NCBI GenBank assembly: GCA_937893795.1
Contig: CALCTH010000730.1
Coordinates: forward strand, 1-46,268
Direction of reading: 5' to 3'
DNA length: 46,268 nt
Source of the DNA: an uncultured Myxococcales bacterium
GTDB taxonomy: Bacteria > Myxococcota_A > Polyangia > Polyangiales > Houyiibacteriaceae
In this document: piece by piece, positions 8,893-17,253 of the stretch
Layout of the letters: each line of letters opens with the position of its first letter
Position numbering within the stretch: position 1 is the first letter of the stretch
Program-made: the position numbers and the translations under genes
The notes under the pieces: generated by a model
Told to the model about the DNA's origin: nothing
The model's database searches: none
What the model saw: the letters and a program-made list of their open reading frames with translations, nothing else

Positions 8893-9504
8893 GTGGGCGC
8901 GTCGTTCACCCCGCCGCGGGCGCCTTGGCTCTGTGCCGGGGCGGGCCTCTTCGTCCTCGCATGCACGCGACTCGAGGCGGCAGAACCCGCGCCTGCTCCC
9001 CTCCCCACCGCTGAAGACGCTCGAGGTGTTGCCATGACCCCGACCCCGCCCTTTCCTCGTCGCGTTGGCCCGCGACCGCGCACGACCCCGACCAACCCGC
9101 ACACGCAGCTCGACCAGAACGCGCCTCTCGAGCTTCAACAGGAGATCGCGGACTTCATGTTCGGCCTCGGGTGCGTGCGAGAGGTCCCCTCGCTGATCTC
9201 AGTGCCCGGGGCCCGCGCCATGTGGCTCCAGGAGTCGTGTGCGGCGGGCCCGGAGCACGCCTTCATGGTCGGCCGGGAGTTCTGCCACCTGCATCCGGCG
9301 AGCGACGGGAGCCTGCATCTGAACCTCCCCGAGGACGTGCTGGAGGAGGCCATCGAGCGCGGCTGGGCGGAGCGTCATCCGCTGGCGGCGCGCGGGCTCA
9401 TCCCGGGCAACGTGGTCATGGTCTACGGCCCGCGGGACACCACGGAGGCGGAGGTCGTGAAGCGCCTGATCGCCGCCTCGCACGCCTTCGCCCACGCGGG
9501 CTGA
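8893..9504 (+). CDS. Lipoprotein with DUF5519 (luciferase-domain, PF17648-like) fold
   Basis: A 203-residue protein starting at GTG, with AGGG about eight bases upstream. The leader ends with the lipobox-like VLAC (Cys24), then a Pro/Thr-rich linker to about residue 75. The C-terminal 120 residues match the DUF5519 pattern: a His-rich strand (FCHLHPASDGSLHLNLPEDV), the helix EEAIERGWAERHPLA, the GNVVMVYGPRD strand and a final helix with LIAASHAFA. The family was named from a bacterial luciferase-associated protein; it does not itself imply light emission. Members are usually cytoplasmic, so an exported lipoprotein form is unusual. It is divergent from the LysR gene, which may control it. Confidence 0.7.
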   Translation: MGASFTPPRAPWLCAGAGLFVLACTRLEAAEPAPAPLPTAEDARGVAMTPTPPFPRRVGPRPRTTPTNPHTQLDQNAPLELQQEIADFMFGLGCVREVPSLISVPGARAMWLQESCAAGPEHAFMVGREFCHLHPASDGSLHLNLPEDVLEEAIERGWAERHPLAARGLIPGNVVMVYGPRDTTEAEVVKRLIAASHAFAHAG

Positions 9505-9531
9505 GCGCAGCGCCCGGTTCTGGCCGTGGCC

Positions 9532-10281
9532 TCAGAAGGGCGGGAGGCCCGCGGTCAGCAGGCGCCTCAGATCCTCGAACTCGGCCGTGCCGAAGAGACC
9601 CGGAAAGCCACCGCACTCGAGCACGCTCGCCCGCAGATAGGTCAGCAAGTCCGGGCTCGCCGGCGAGAGACGCGGCCGAAGGCGGCCGGCCCAGGCGAAC
9701 TCGCCTTCGAGGAGCGGCATCCAATCGTCGTTCATGGCGAGCGTGACGGGGCCGTCCGAGCCGAGGTTGTCCTTGGCGAAGGCGTCCGGAGCGATGGGAA
9801 GCTCGGCCTCGTCCTCGGGCGCGGCCGCGAGCGCGTCGATGGCCCGCTCGAGCCACGCCTCCGTGGGCGCCTCGATGACCAGCGGGTCGATGAGGCTCTC
9901 GGGCGTATCGGGGCGCAGGCTGCGCTTGACGAAGAAGAGCACGTGCGCGCGCTCTCGCGCGTCGCACAGGTCGATGCCGCCAACGATTTCCCAGAAGAGC
10001 TCCAGGACGCGGGGTGGCTCGACGGGAAGCGTGGCCCGAAGCTTGGCGACGGCATCGATGGAGAGAGGGGCGCCGAGTCCGGGTACCGTGTTCAAACGTG
10101 AGGGATGCTCCGCGCCACCGCCGGGGTATCCGAGGTCCGTGAGCCGCTCGAGCAGTACGCCAAGCGCGTCGCGGCAGCGCATCAGGGCGTTCCGGGCGGC
10201 CGCCTCCGCGGCGGCAGGACCGGCGGCGATGGCGCGGGTGTAGCGGTCGGCGGCAGCAAAGGCGGCGTCGTAAGCGGTCAT
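9532..10281 (-). CDS. Hypothetical protein, weakly SMI1/KNR4-like
   Basis: A 249-residue soluble protein. The N-terminal 50 residues are Ala-rich helices. The middle has the order LERLTDLGYP, LSIDAVAKLRATLPVEPPRVLELFWEIVGGIDL, which recalls the start of SMI1/KNR4 domains (helix, then an xxLPxxxxxFWxxxGG segment). The later part has DDWMPLLEGEFAWAGRL and a C-terminal helical end with ECGGFPGLFG. SMI1/KNR4 proteins often act as immunity proteins to polymorphic toxins, but no toxin gene is nearby. It starts 27 bases from the divergent gene at 10308. The family call is tentative. Confidence 0.6.
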   Translation of the reverse strand: MTAYDAAFAAADRYTRAIAAGPAAAEAAARNALMRCRDALGVLLERLTDLGYPGGGAEHPSRLNTVPGLGAPLSIDAVAKLRATLPVEPPRVLELFWEIVGGIDLCDARERAHVLFFVKRSLRPDTPESLIDPLVIEAPTEAWLERAIDALAAAPEDEAELPIAPDAFAKDNLGSDGPVTLAMNDDWMPLLEGEFAWAGRLRPRLSPASPDLLTYLRASVLECGGFPGLFGTAEFEDLRRLLTAGLPPF

Positions 10282-10307
10282 GGAGGGTGGTCTGGTATCA
10301 CCGGCCC

Positions 10308-11111
10308 ATGACGCGCTCCACCTCCGTCGTCGTCGGGCTCGGGCAGATCGGATCGGCCTTCGCCCACGCCCTGCTCCGGGCCGGTCACGCGCTGGTTCCC
10401 GTCAACCGTGGGGACGACGTGAGCCGCGTCGCCGCGGAGGTGCCGGCGCCGGCGCACGTGGTGGTGGCGCTCGGGGAGGCGGGGCTCGAGGCCTGGCTCT
10501 CGGCCTGCCCGGCAGCGTGGCGTGCGTCGCTCGTGCTCGTGCAGAACGAGCTCCTCCCGCCGGACTGGCATCGCCACGGTCTCGAGGACCCCACGGTGGC
10601 GTCCGTGTGGTTCGAGAAGAAGGCGAACAAGAAGACCACGGTGCTCCTTCCCACGCCCGTCGCGGGCCCCGGCGCGGAGAGCCTCGCCGCGGCGCTCGAC
10701 GGCGTGGGCTACGACGCCGAGGCGATTCCGCGCGCCGCGCTCACGGCGGCCCTCGTCACCAAAAACCTCTACATCCTGACCAGCAACGTCGCCGGCCTCG
10801 ATGCGGGCGGCGGCACGGTGGGCGAGCTTTGGGACACGCGCCGGGACGCGACGCTCGCCGTGGCCCGCGACGTCTTGGCGCTCCAGCGCGCCCGGCTGGC
10901 GGGGGGACCCGGCACCGGGGCCGCCGACGCGGAGGCCCTCGACGAGGCGGCCCGCTTCGCGGCCCTCGAGCGCGCCTTCGCCGCCGATCCCGCCCACGGC
11001 GCCATGGGACGAAGCGCCCCGGCGCGGTTGGCCCGGGCGCGCGCTCAGGCGGAGCTGCTCGGGGTGGCAGTGCCCATGCTCGCCGCCATCGCCCGGCGGC
11101 GGGAGGTGTAG
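10308..11111 (+). CDS. Rossmann-fold protein, ketopantoate reductase-like
   Basis: A 267-residue protein with an N-terminal NAD(P)-binding fold: TSVVVGLGQIGSAFAHALLRAGHALVPVNR is a G-x-G-x-x-G nucleotide site. The arrangement of a Rossmann domain plus a C-terminal helical half (from about residue 145, LTAALVTKNLYILTSNVAGL, with KN close to the Asn/Lys region of PanE-type enzymes) fits the ketopantoate reductase/6-phosphogluconate dehydrogenase-like group. Substrate cannot be assigned; the gene lacks panB or panC neighbours. ATG at 10308 (MTRSTSVVV) is preferred over the GTG 21 bases earlier, which adds no conserved residues. Confidence 0.65.
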   Translation: MTRSTSVVVGLGQIGSAFAHALLRAGHALVPVNRGDDVSRVAAEVPAPAHVVVALGEAGLEAWLSACPAAWRASLVLVQNELLPPDWHRHGLEDPTVASVWFEKKANKKTTVLLPTPVAGPGAESLAAALDGVGYDAEAIPRAALTAALVTKNLYILTSNVAGLDAGGGTVGELWDTRRDATLAVARDVLALQRARLAGGPGTGAADAEALDEAARFAALERAFAADPAHGAMGRSAPARLARARAQAELLGVAVPMLAAIARRREV

Positions 11112-11259
11112 CCGGGTCCTGCGCTGCCCACGTGGCGTGCGCCGGGGACGGGAGGAGCCAGGGCTGCCGCGGAGCGTATGCCGACCGTGGGCCGAGGTTT
11201 GCCCTCGCGCGTCCCGGGCCCCAGGTTTCGCGCCCGTGCAGGATGCGTACAAGGGCGAG

Positions 11260-12420
11260 ATGAACCGGGACGTGCCGCCGGCGCGGCCGGGGGAGTTCGC
11301 GCCGCTCGCCATCGGACCGCTCGAGGTGTGGCCACCGGTGGTGCTCGCGCCCATGGCCGGCGTGACCAACTGGCCCTTCCGGACCCTCTGCGCCCGCTTC
11401 GGCGCCGGCCTCTACGTGAGCGAGATGATCACGGCGCGGCCGCTCGTGGAGGGCCGGGAGAAGGCGCTCAAGCTCGCGGACTTCGCGCCCGAGGAGTCGC
11501 CGCGCTCACTCCAGCTCTATGGCGTCGACCCGCACTTCGTGGGCGAGGCCGTGAAGCGCCTCGTGGGCGAAGGCCGCGTCGACCACATCGACATGAACTT
11601 CGGCTGCCCGGTCCGAAAGGTGACCCGCAAGGGCGGCGGCGCGGCGATCCCCGTCCGGCCGCTCCTGCTCCGGGACATCGTGCGCGCGGCGGTGCGGAAC
11701 GCGGGCGACGTGCCCGTCACCATCAAGTTCCGCATGGGCATCGACGAGGCGCTTCTCACCTACGAGGACGCCGGCCGCATCGGCGAAGAGGAAGGCTGCG
11801 CGGCCGTCGCTCTTCACGCCCGGACGGCGGCGCAGCTCTACGACGGCGAGGCGCGGTGGGAGCACATCGCGCGGCTCAAGCAGGCGGTCACGCGCATCGC
11901 CGTGCTCGGCAACGGCGACGTGTGGGAGGCCTGGGACGCGCTCCGCATGATGCGCGCGACCGGCTGCGATGGGGTGGTCGTCGGGCGTGGCTGCCTCGGG
12001 CGGCCCTGGCTGTTCCGGGATCTCGCCGCCGTCTTCGAGGGCCAGGAGCCGCCGGACCCCCCGCGCTTCGGCGCCATCGTCGACACCATGCTCGTGCACG
12101 CGAAGATGCTCAGCGACTGGATGGGCGAAGCGCGGGCCATGCGCGACTTCCGGCGCCACAGCACCTGGTACACGAAGGGCTTCCGCGGCAGCGCGCAGCT
12201 TCGTCAGGAGCTGATGCGCGTCACGACCTTCGCGGACCTCGAGCGCATCCTCCGCGCCCATGACCCCGACGAGGCCTTCCCGCCGAGCGCCATGCGCGTG
12301 CAGCGCGGCAAGACGGCGGGGACGCAAAAGGTCACGCTTCCGGACGGCTTTCTCGTCGATCGCTTCACGAACGCGACCCCGCCGACAGCGGGAGCCGCGG
12401 TGTGGACGAGCGGCGGCTGA
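11260..12420 (+). CDS. dus: tRNA-dihydrouridine synthase
   Basis: A 386-residue FMN enzyme that reduces uridine to dihydrouridine in tRNA D or variable loops. Visible are the TIM-barrel start VVLAPMAGVTNWPFRTLCARFGAGL, the LQLYGVDP strand, the signature DHIDMNFGCPVRKVTRKGGG with catalytic Cys116, the FMN-phosphate segment VLGNGDV and GCDGVVVGRGCLGRPWLF. The pattern is closest to DusB-type enzymes. The C terminus adds an RFRRHSTWYTKGF-like recognition helix region. ATG 11260 is chosen; a GTG at 11236 is possible. Its last 56 bases overlap the 3' end of the convergent mrfB gene. Confidence 0.93.
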   Translation: MNRDVPPARPGEFAPLAIGPLEVWPPVVLAPMAGVTNWPFRTLCARFGAGLYVSEMITARPLVEGREKALKLADFAPEESPRSLQLYGVDPHFVGEAVKRLVGEGRVDHIDMNFGCPVRKVTRKGGGAAIPVRPLLLRDIVRAAVRNAGDVPVTIKFRMGIDEALLTYEDAGRIGEEEGCAAVALHARTAAQLYDGEARWEHIARLKQAVTRIAVLGNGDVWEAWDALRMMRATGCDGVVVGRGCLGRPWLFRDLAAVFEGQEPPDPPRFGAIVDTMLVHAKMLSDWMGEARAMRDFRRHSTWYTKGFRGSAQLRQELMRVTTFADLERILRAHDPDEAFPPSAMRVQRGKTAGTQKVTLPDGFLVDRFTNATPPTAGAAVWTSGG

Positions 12421-13804
12421 GCCGCGCCTCGAGTCTCCCGACGCGATGGTCACGCTCGGCTTCGGTCTCGAGCGGGCACGTATGCCGCGCGTGGCGGAGG
12501 GCCTCCGCCAGGTCCTTGCTCCGGTGCTCGTGAAACTTGGCGAGCGCGAGGTGCACGCGAGCGTCGTCGGGGCGTGCTCGGAGCGCGTGCGCCAGGGCGT
12601 CTCCTTCGTCCTTCAGTCGCCGCTCGCGGCGGGCGAGGCGCGCGGCGAGGAGCCACGCATCGGCGGTGCACCGCGCGTCACCGCCGCCTTCACCGGCCGC
12701 TTCGGCGAAGGCGCGGGCCAGCGCGGCGTTGCCCGCCCGTTCGGCCACCGTGGCGAAGCCGAGCTGCTCGTCGGGCTCGAGCTCTCGGCGAAGCGCCGCG
12801 TAGCGGGCAGCGAGCTCGCCGAGGATCGCCGCGAGCGCGATCAGGTCGTTCCCGTTGTGCTCGATGACCGCGTCGAGGCGGCCCGGCTCCCCGCTCCGCA
12901 GGAAGTGGAGGAAGATCCCGGGAATCTCGGACCCGTCGACGTCGTGCTCGCGGACGAAGGCGAGCACCTCCCGCTCCATGTCCACGAGGCGCACTCGCGC
13001 GAGGCGCCGCTTGTAGAGGCGCCGCGCGCAGTGCAGCAGGTCGAGGTGCGGCGGCAGCGTCGGCGCCGCGATGCGGTTCAGCACGAAGCGCGCGCGGAGC
13101 AGCGGCCAGTCGAAGCTCTTTCCGTTGTAGCTGACGACGCAGCTCGCCTCGCCGATGCGCTCGGCGAGGCGCCGGAGCAGCGGGCCCTCCTCGCCGAGGC
13201 GGGTCAGGAGCAGCTGCTCGACCACCAGCGACTGGTCCTCGAAGTAGCCGACGCCCACCAGGAAGGGCACGGTCCCCGCGGCCGTACCGAGGCCCGTCGT
13301 CTCGGTGTCGACCAGCAGCATGCGCCGCAGGTCCACCCCGCTCAGCGACGGGTCGAGGGCCAGCTCCGCCACGCGCGCGCTCGCCGCGTCGAGCGCGCTT
13401 CGTACCGGGACGCGGCCGTGGCAGTGGTGCGGCTCGAGCCAGCTCCGCACCGTGTGCACGCATCCGTGCCTCGTGTCCTCGGGGTGGCCCGGGAGGGCGC
13501 GGGCCGGCCCGTGCGTCGCGAGCGCCGGGGCCTCACGGAGCACGCGGGCGCGCAGTCCCTCCTCGGGCGTGTCTCCCGGGTCGGTCGCGTCTCGCGCGTC
13601 GGCCTCGCCAGACGCCACGGACCGGCGCAGGCCGCTCCGCTCCCGGGCCGCCATCCCGTCGAGGGTCTGCCGCAGCGCCGCGATGCGGGCCTGCTTCGGG
13701 TCTGCGGCGGCCGGGTGCTCCAGCCTCTCATCGTGGCTCAGGCCGGCGCGGGAACCGGGTCCGGCGCCACCGAGGCGCGCGAGCTTTCCGGCCAGGCGAC
13801 CCAT
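12365..13804 (-). CDS. mrfB: MrfB/YprB-type DEDD exonuclease with TPR-like C terminus
   Basis: A 479-residue RNase H-fold nuclease. Catalytic acidic motifs are seen as LLVDTETTGLG (about residue 165), VVSYNGKSFDWPLLRARF and EHNGNDLIALAAI (about residue 316), giving the DEDD set. From about residue 340 the chain forms TPR-like helices (AGNAALARAFAEAAG, DAWLLAARLARRERRLKDEG, DDARVHLALAKFHEHR). In Bacillus subtilis the MrfA helicase and MrfB exonuclease act together in repair of mitomycin C lesions. Here ATG 13804 shares one base with the helicase stop (TGATG), so expression is coupled. The N-terminal 150 residues are variable and Arg-rich. It overlaps dus at the 3' end by 56 bases. Confidence 0.88.
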   Translation of the reverse strand: MGRLAGKLARLGGAGPGSRAGLSHDERLEHPAAADPKQARIAALRQTLDGMAARERSGLRRSVASGEADARDATDPGDTPEEGLRARVLREAPALATHGPARALPGHPEDTRHGCVHTVRSWLEPHHCHGRVPVRSALDAASARVAELALDPSLSGVDLRRMLLVDTETTGLGTAAGTVPFLVGVGYFEDQSLVVEQLLLTRLGEEGPLLRRLAERIGEASCVVSYNGKSFDWPLLRARFVLNRIAAPTLPPHLDLLHCARRLYKRRLARVRLVDMEREVLAFVREHDVDGSEIPGIFLHFLRSGEPGRLDAVIEHNGNDLIALAAILGELAARYAALRRELEPDEQLGFATVAERAGNAALARAFAEAAGEGGGDARCTADAWLLAARLARRERRLKDEGDALAHALRARPDDARVHLALAKFHEHRSKDLAEALRHARHTCPLETEAERDHRVGRLEARLSRRSSTPRLPLSAGSRS

Positions 13805-16320
13805 CAATGGGCCGTGGTCCAGCCGGCGTCGTCGAGGAGCCCGAGCACCAGGGCCTTGCGCGGCGTCCGCTGAAGTCCGGGCACGTCCATGGGCAAGCCC
13901 GCGTCGGGGCCGATGCAGGCCGGACAACCTCGAGCGCAGGCGCAGCGCTCGATGAGCGAGCGCGCCCGCCGCAGGAGTCCGTCGCGCTCATCGAAGAGCC
14001 GCGGCGCGAGGCCGACACCTCCCGGTACGGCGTCGTAGAGGAAGAGCGTCGGATCGAAGCCGCCCCCGCCCGAGCTCGGCGCCCCGCCCTCGGCGCTCTG
14101 GTCACCGACGCTCGTCCCGAGGTCCCGCGGGTCCACCATGAGTCCCGTCGCCGCCACGACCCGGAGCGTCGCCAGGAGCCCGCGGAGCCCGTCGATGATC
14201 GTGGCGCGGGGCACGCTCCGCGCCTCGGCGCAGCGCATCACGAGCTCCTCTGGCCAGGTCAGCCAGAAGGCGCTCGTATGCATCTGCATCTCCGGCAGGC
14301 GCACGTCGCCGTAGCCGACGTTCTCGTGCGTGTGGAACTTGATCTTCTTGTAGCCGACGACCTTCTGGACCACGGAGACCTCGCCGAGACCGGCGCCGAG
14401 ACTCGGCGGGGGCGATCCCGCTCCGAGGTCCGCCGCCGTGGCTGCGGCGAGGGGAGCGGCTGCGGCGAGGGGAGCGCTTGCGGCAAGGGGAGCACCGTCT
14501 TCCTCTTCGACGACGCTCACCTTCGTGTGGGTGATGGCCGTCGTGTAGTAGTCGGGCTTCACCTTCCGCACGAAGGCCTTGTGGTTCTCGAAGTCGAGGC
14601 GCTCGACCTGATACTGCGCGCCGGCGTGCTGATAGATGGCCTGCACGTGGAGCATCACGTGCGTCGAGCGCCAGTCCATCTCGGCGATGGTCTTGTCCGT
14701 GTCGAGGTCGACGACGACGAAGTTGTCCCAGCTCACGCTCCTCAAGCTCACGTGATTGGCCGGGTAGCCCTCCGTCGCCCAGTGATGGACCAGCGTGCCC
14801 TGGGCGTTCGGCGCCGGGTGCACGACACCATGGTCGGCGAGGAAGCCGAGGGCGTCCGCGAGGCCCTCCGCCGGCAGGTCGCCGAAGCGGTCACCCTCCT
14901 CGAAGGGGAGCTCGAAGGCGGCGCACTTGAGGTGCTGAACGAGGATCTCGACGTTGTCCGGATCGATGCGCGCGTGCTCGACGGGCGCGTCGAGGATCTG
15001 CCGCGGATGCTGCGCTACGTACTGATCGAGGGGCGCGCTCGAGGTCACCAGCACGCCGAGCGCGTCGCCCTCGCGCCGGCCCGCCCGTCCGAAGCGCTGG
15101 AGCGTGCCCGCGAGCGTGCCCGGATAGCCTGCGCACACGACGGCATCGAGGGCACCGATGTCGATGCCGAGCTCGAGGGCGTTCGTCGCCACCACGCAGC
15201 GAATGCTCCCGCTCCGGAGCCCCTGCTCGATGGCCCGGCGCTGCTTCGGCAGGTAGCCGCCGCGGTAGGCGTGAATGGCGTCGGCGGGGCACTCGTGCTT
15301 CGTGAGCCGGTCGCGGAGGTACTTGAGCATCACCTCCACGCCGTTCCGGCTCTGGCCGAAGACGAGCGTGGGTACGCCGGCACGGACGAGATCCGTCGCC
15401 AGCCGCACGGCGCTCTTCAGGTAGCTCGCGCGCAGCCCGAGCTCCCGGTTCACGACGGGCGGGTTGTAGACCATCACCCGCCGCGGCCCCTGCGGCGCCC
15501 CGCTCTCGCCGAGCACCACCACCTCGCGGCCGACGATGCGGCTCGCGTGCGGCCCGGGGTTGCCGATGGTGGCGGAGGCCAGGATGAAGCTCGGCGACGC
15601 CCCGTGGAACGCCGCGATGCGTCGCAGGCGCCGCACCACGTTGGCGAGGTGCGAGCCGAAGACGCCGCGGTAGCTGTGGAGCTCGTCCACCACCACGTAG
15701 CGCAGGTTCGCGAAGAGGCGTGCCCATGAGGTGTGATGCGGCAATACGCTCGCGTGGAGCATGTCCGGGTTGGTCAGGATGACGCCGCTCCGCTCCTTGG
15801 CCACGCGGCGCGCATCTCCGGGCGTGTCTCCGTCGAAGGTTATGGCCCCGTGGGGCAGCCCGGCGTCCCGGAGCAGGCCTCGCAGCCCCTCCTCCTGGTC
15901 CCGGCTGAGCGCCTTGGTCGGGAAGAGATAGAGCGCGCGCGCCTCGGGCTCCGTGGCCAGGCGCTGCAGCACCGGCAGGTTGTAGCAGAGCGACTTGCCG
16001 CTGGCCGTGGGCGTCGCGACGACGAAGTCCTCGCCGGCGAGGCCCCGGCGTACGGCCTCGACCTGGTGCGCATAGAGGCGCGTGATGCCGCGCGTGGCGA
16101 GCGCGTCCCGGACCGGCGACGCGAGCGTCTCGGGGACCCGGGCGTCGACGGCCGGGCGGCCGGGCAGCGTCTCGTCCAGAACGACGCTCTTGGTGAGCCC
16201 GTCGCGCTCCCACCCCGCGAGCACGGCTGCGAGCCCCTTTTGCCGGCGCCACGGCACCCGGCGGCGGGCTCCGAAGACCTCACTGGGGTTGGCGGACTTG
16301 ATACGCACCTCTGCACTCAT
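13804..16320 (-). CDS. mrfA: MrfA/YprA-type superfamily 2 DNA helicase with DUF1998-type Cys cluster
   Basis: An 838-residue SF2 helicase. Motif I is ATPTASGKS (about residue 103), motif II VVVDELHSYRG (about 210), motif III SATIGNP, motif VI LQRFGRAGRR. The C-terminal DUF1998 region ends with a CACARGCPACIG cysteine cluster (C-x-C-x3-C-x2-C, about residue 797), as in Zn-binding MrfA. A low-complexity Ala/Pro/Leu insertion with three PLAA repeats (about residues 603-643) interrupts the C-terminal part. ATG 16320 is preferred; GTG 16329 is an alternative. It directly precedes and overlaps mrfB, the conserved helicase-nuclease pair for repair of crosslinks or bulky adducts. BI-1 lies upstream on the same strand. 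Confidence 0.93.
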   Translation of the reverse strand: MSAEVRIKSANPSEVFGARRRVPWRRQKGLAAVLAGWERDGLTKSVVLDETLPGRPAVDARVPETLASPVRDALATRGITRLYAHQVEAVRRGLAGEDFVVATPTASGKSLCYNLPVLQRLATEPEARALYLFPTKALSRDQEEGLRGLLRDAGLPHGAITFDGDTPGDARRVAKERSGVILTNPDMLHASVLPHHTSWARLFANLRYVVVDELHSYRGVFGSHLANVVRRLRRIAAFHGASPSFILASATIGNPGPHASRIVGREVVVLGESGAPQGPRRVMVYNPPVVNRELGLRASYLKSAVRLATDLVRAGVPTLVFGQSRNGVEVMLKYLRDRLTKHECPADAIHAYRGGYLPKQRRAIEQGLRSGSIRCVVATNALELGIDIGALDAVVCAGYPGTLAGTLQRFGRAGRREGDALGVLVTSSAPLDQYVAQHPRQILDAPVEHARIDPDNVEILVQHLKCAAFELPFEEGDRFGDLPAEGLADALGFLADHGVVHPAPNAQGTLVHHWATEGYPANHVSLRSVSWDNFVVVDLDTDKTIAEMDWRSTHVMLHVQAIYQHAGAQYQVERLDFENHKAFVRKVKPDYYTTAITHTKVSVVEEEDGAPLAASAPLAAAAPLAAATAADLGAGSPPPSLGAGLGEVSVVQKVVGYKKIKFHTHENVGYGDVRLPEMQMHTSAFWLTWPEELVMRCAEARSVPRATIIDGLRGLLATLRVVAATGLMVDPRDLGTSVGDQSAEGGAPSSGGGGFDPTLFLYDAVPGGVGLAPRLFDERDGLLRRARSLIERCACARGCPACIGPDAGLPMDVPGLQRTPRKALVLGLLDDAGWTTAH

Positions 16321-16425
16321 GTGCAGCACTGTACGTTTGACCCGTGACGGCGCCCATCCGCCGCGGAACGACGAAGGCCCACGCGCCGAAGCACGCGGGC
16401 CCTACGTCAGCGCCGTGGGTCGCGT

Positions 16426-17148
16426 TCAGTCGCGACTGCTCATGAGGAGCTGAAGCACGTACCAGAGCAGAAGCGCGAAGCTCGCGAAGAGGGAGAGGCT
16501 GGCGGCCACGTGCTGCCCCTCTCGGTAGTGCAGCATCACGCCCGACGTGCTGTAGAGGATGCTCATCGCCGCGAGCACGACACCCGCCCACAGGATCAGT
16601 ACCGGCAGCTGGAAGTTGAAGACCGCTGCTCCGACCGCGGCGCCGAGAATGGCGATGGTCAAGAAGATCATCGCGCTTCGAAGGAAGGAGAAGTCCTTCC
16701 GAGTCACGAAGACCACCAGGGTCAACGCCGCAAAGAGCACGCCGGTGATCAGGAAGGCCTGCATGGGGAGGCCGGGACCGGCCATCACCGTGGCGATGAA
16801 GATCATCGGCGCGATGAAGAGCGCCTCGAGTCCGAGGTACACGGCCGACGCGAGATATTGCGTACGGACGTCGGTCGAGCGTCGCGCCCACCGGTCGGCC
16901 ATCGTGGACGTCACCGCAAAGAGGCCGAGGAAGATCAGGTGGCCGAACTGGCCGCGCCCCTCGCCGTAGACCAGGAGCGCGAGGGCCTCGGCGGCCCCCG
17001 TCGCGAGGAGCAGCCCGATGAACGCGACGAACACCGCGATCATCCCGGCTAGGTGCCCGTAGGTCTTGGCGATGAAGCTGGCCCGCGTGTCGACGTCCGC
17101 GTGGGCGACGGCACCGTAGCTGGGAGTGGCGTACTGGCCTTGATTCAT
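16426..17148 (-). CDS. Bax inhibitor-1 (BI-1/YccA) family membrane protein
   Basis: A 240-residue integral membrane protein with about seven hydrophobic helices. The N terminus has a cytoplasmic Tyr/Gln-rich stretch (MNQGQYATPSYGAVA) followed by RASFIAKTYGHLAGMIAVFVAF, the usual first-helix pattern of the BI-1 family, and later segments such as GLEALFIAPMIF, FLRSAMIFLTIAIL and LILWAGVVLAAMSILYSTSGV. BI-1 proteins are pH-sensitive Ca2+ leak channels in the cases studied, or modulators of the FtsH protease (YccA). A 105-base gap separates it from mrfA, downstream on the same strand; no clear terminator was seen there. Confidence 0.9.
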   Translation of the reverse strand: MNQGQYATPSYGAVAHADVDTRASFIAKTYGHLAGMIAVFVAFIGLLLATGAAEALALLVYGEGRGQFGHLIFLGLFAVTSTMADRWARRSTDVRTQYLASAVYLGLEALFIAPMIFIATVMAGPGLPMQAFLITGVLFAALTLVVFVTRKDFSFLRSAMIFLTIAILGAAVGAAVFNFQLPVLILWAGVVLAAMSILYSTSGVMLHYREGQHVAASLSLFASFALLLWYVLQLLMSSRD

Positions 17149-17253
17149 GGGGGTACGGTCAGGCTCGCTCGACCATTCGTCAATGGGTCGTGGGCGGGGG
17201 AGCGCGTTTCCTCGGGGCTTCTTCGGCCTGGCCGAGGAATTGCCCGCTTTCCC

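Noticed and set aside
8893-9504. Bioluminescence from the luciferase-domain label
   Set aside because: The DUF5519 family name is historical; no lux genes or flavin/aldehyde enzymes for light are present.
12260-13873. A plus-strand open frame of 537 codons opposite mrfB
   Set aside because: Antisense to the DEDD nuclease motifs; no recognisable domain.
13807-15729. A plus-strand open frame of 640 codons opposite mrfA
   Set aside because: Antisense to the helicase motifs, low complexity in Arg/Glu/Val, and no start or family signal.
16321-16425. A GGCCC...GGGCC hairpin as a terminator between BI-1 and mrfA
   Set aside because: Only a five-base stem with a large loop and no U run; too weak to call.
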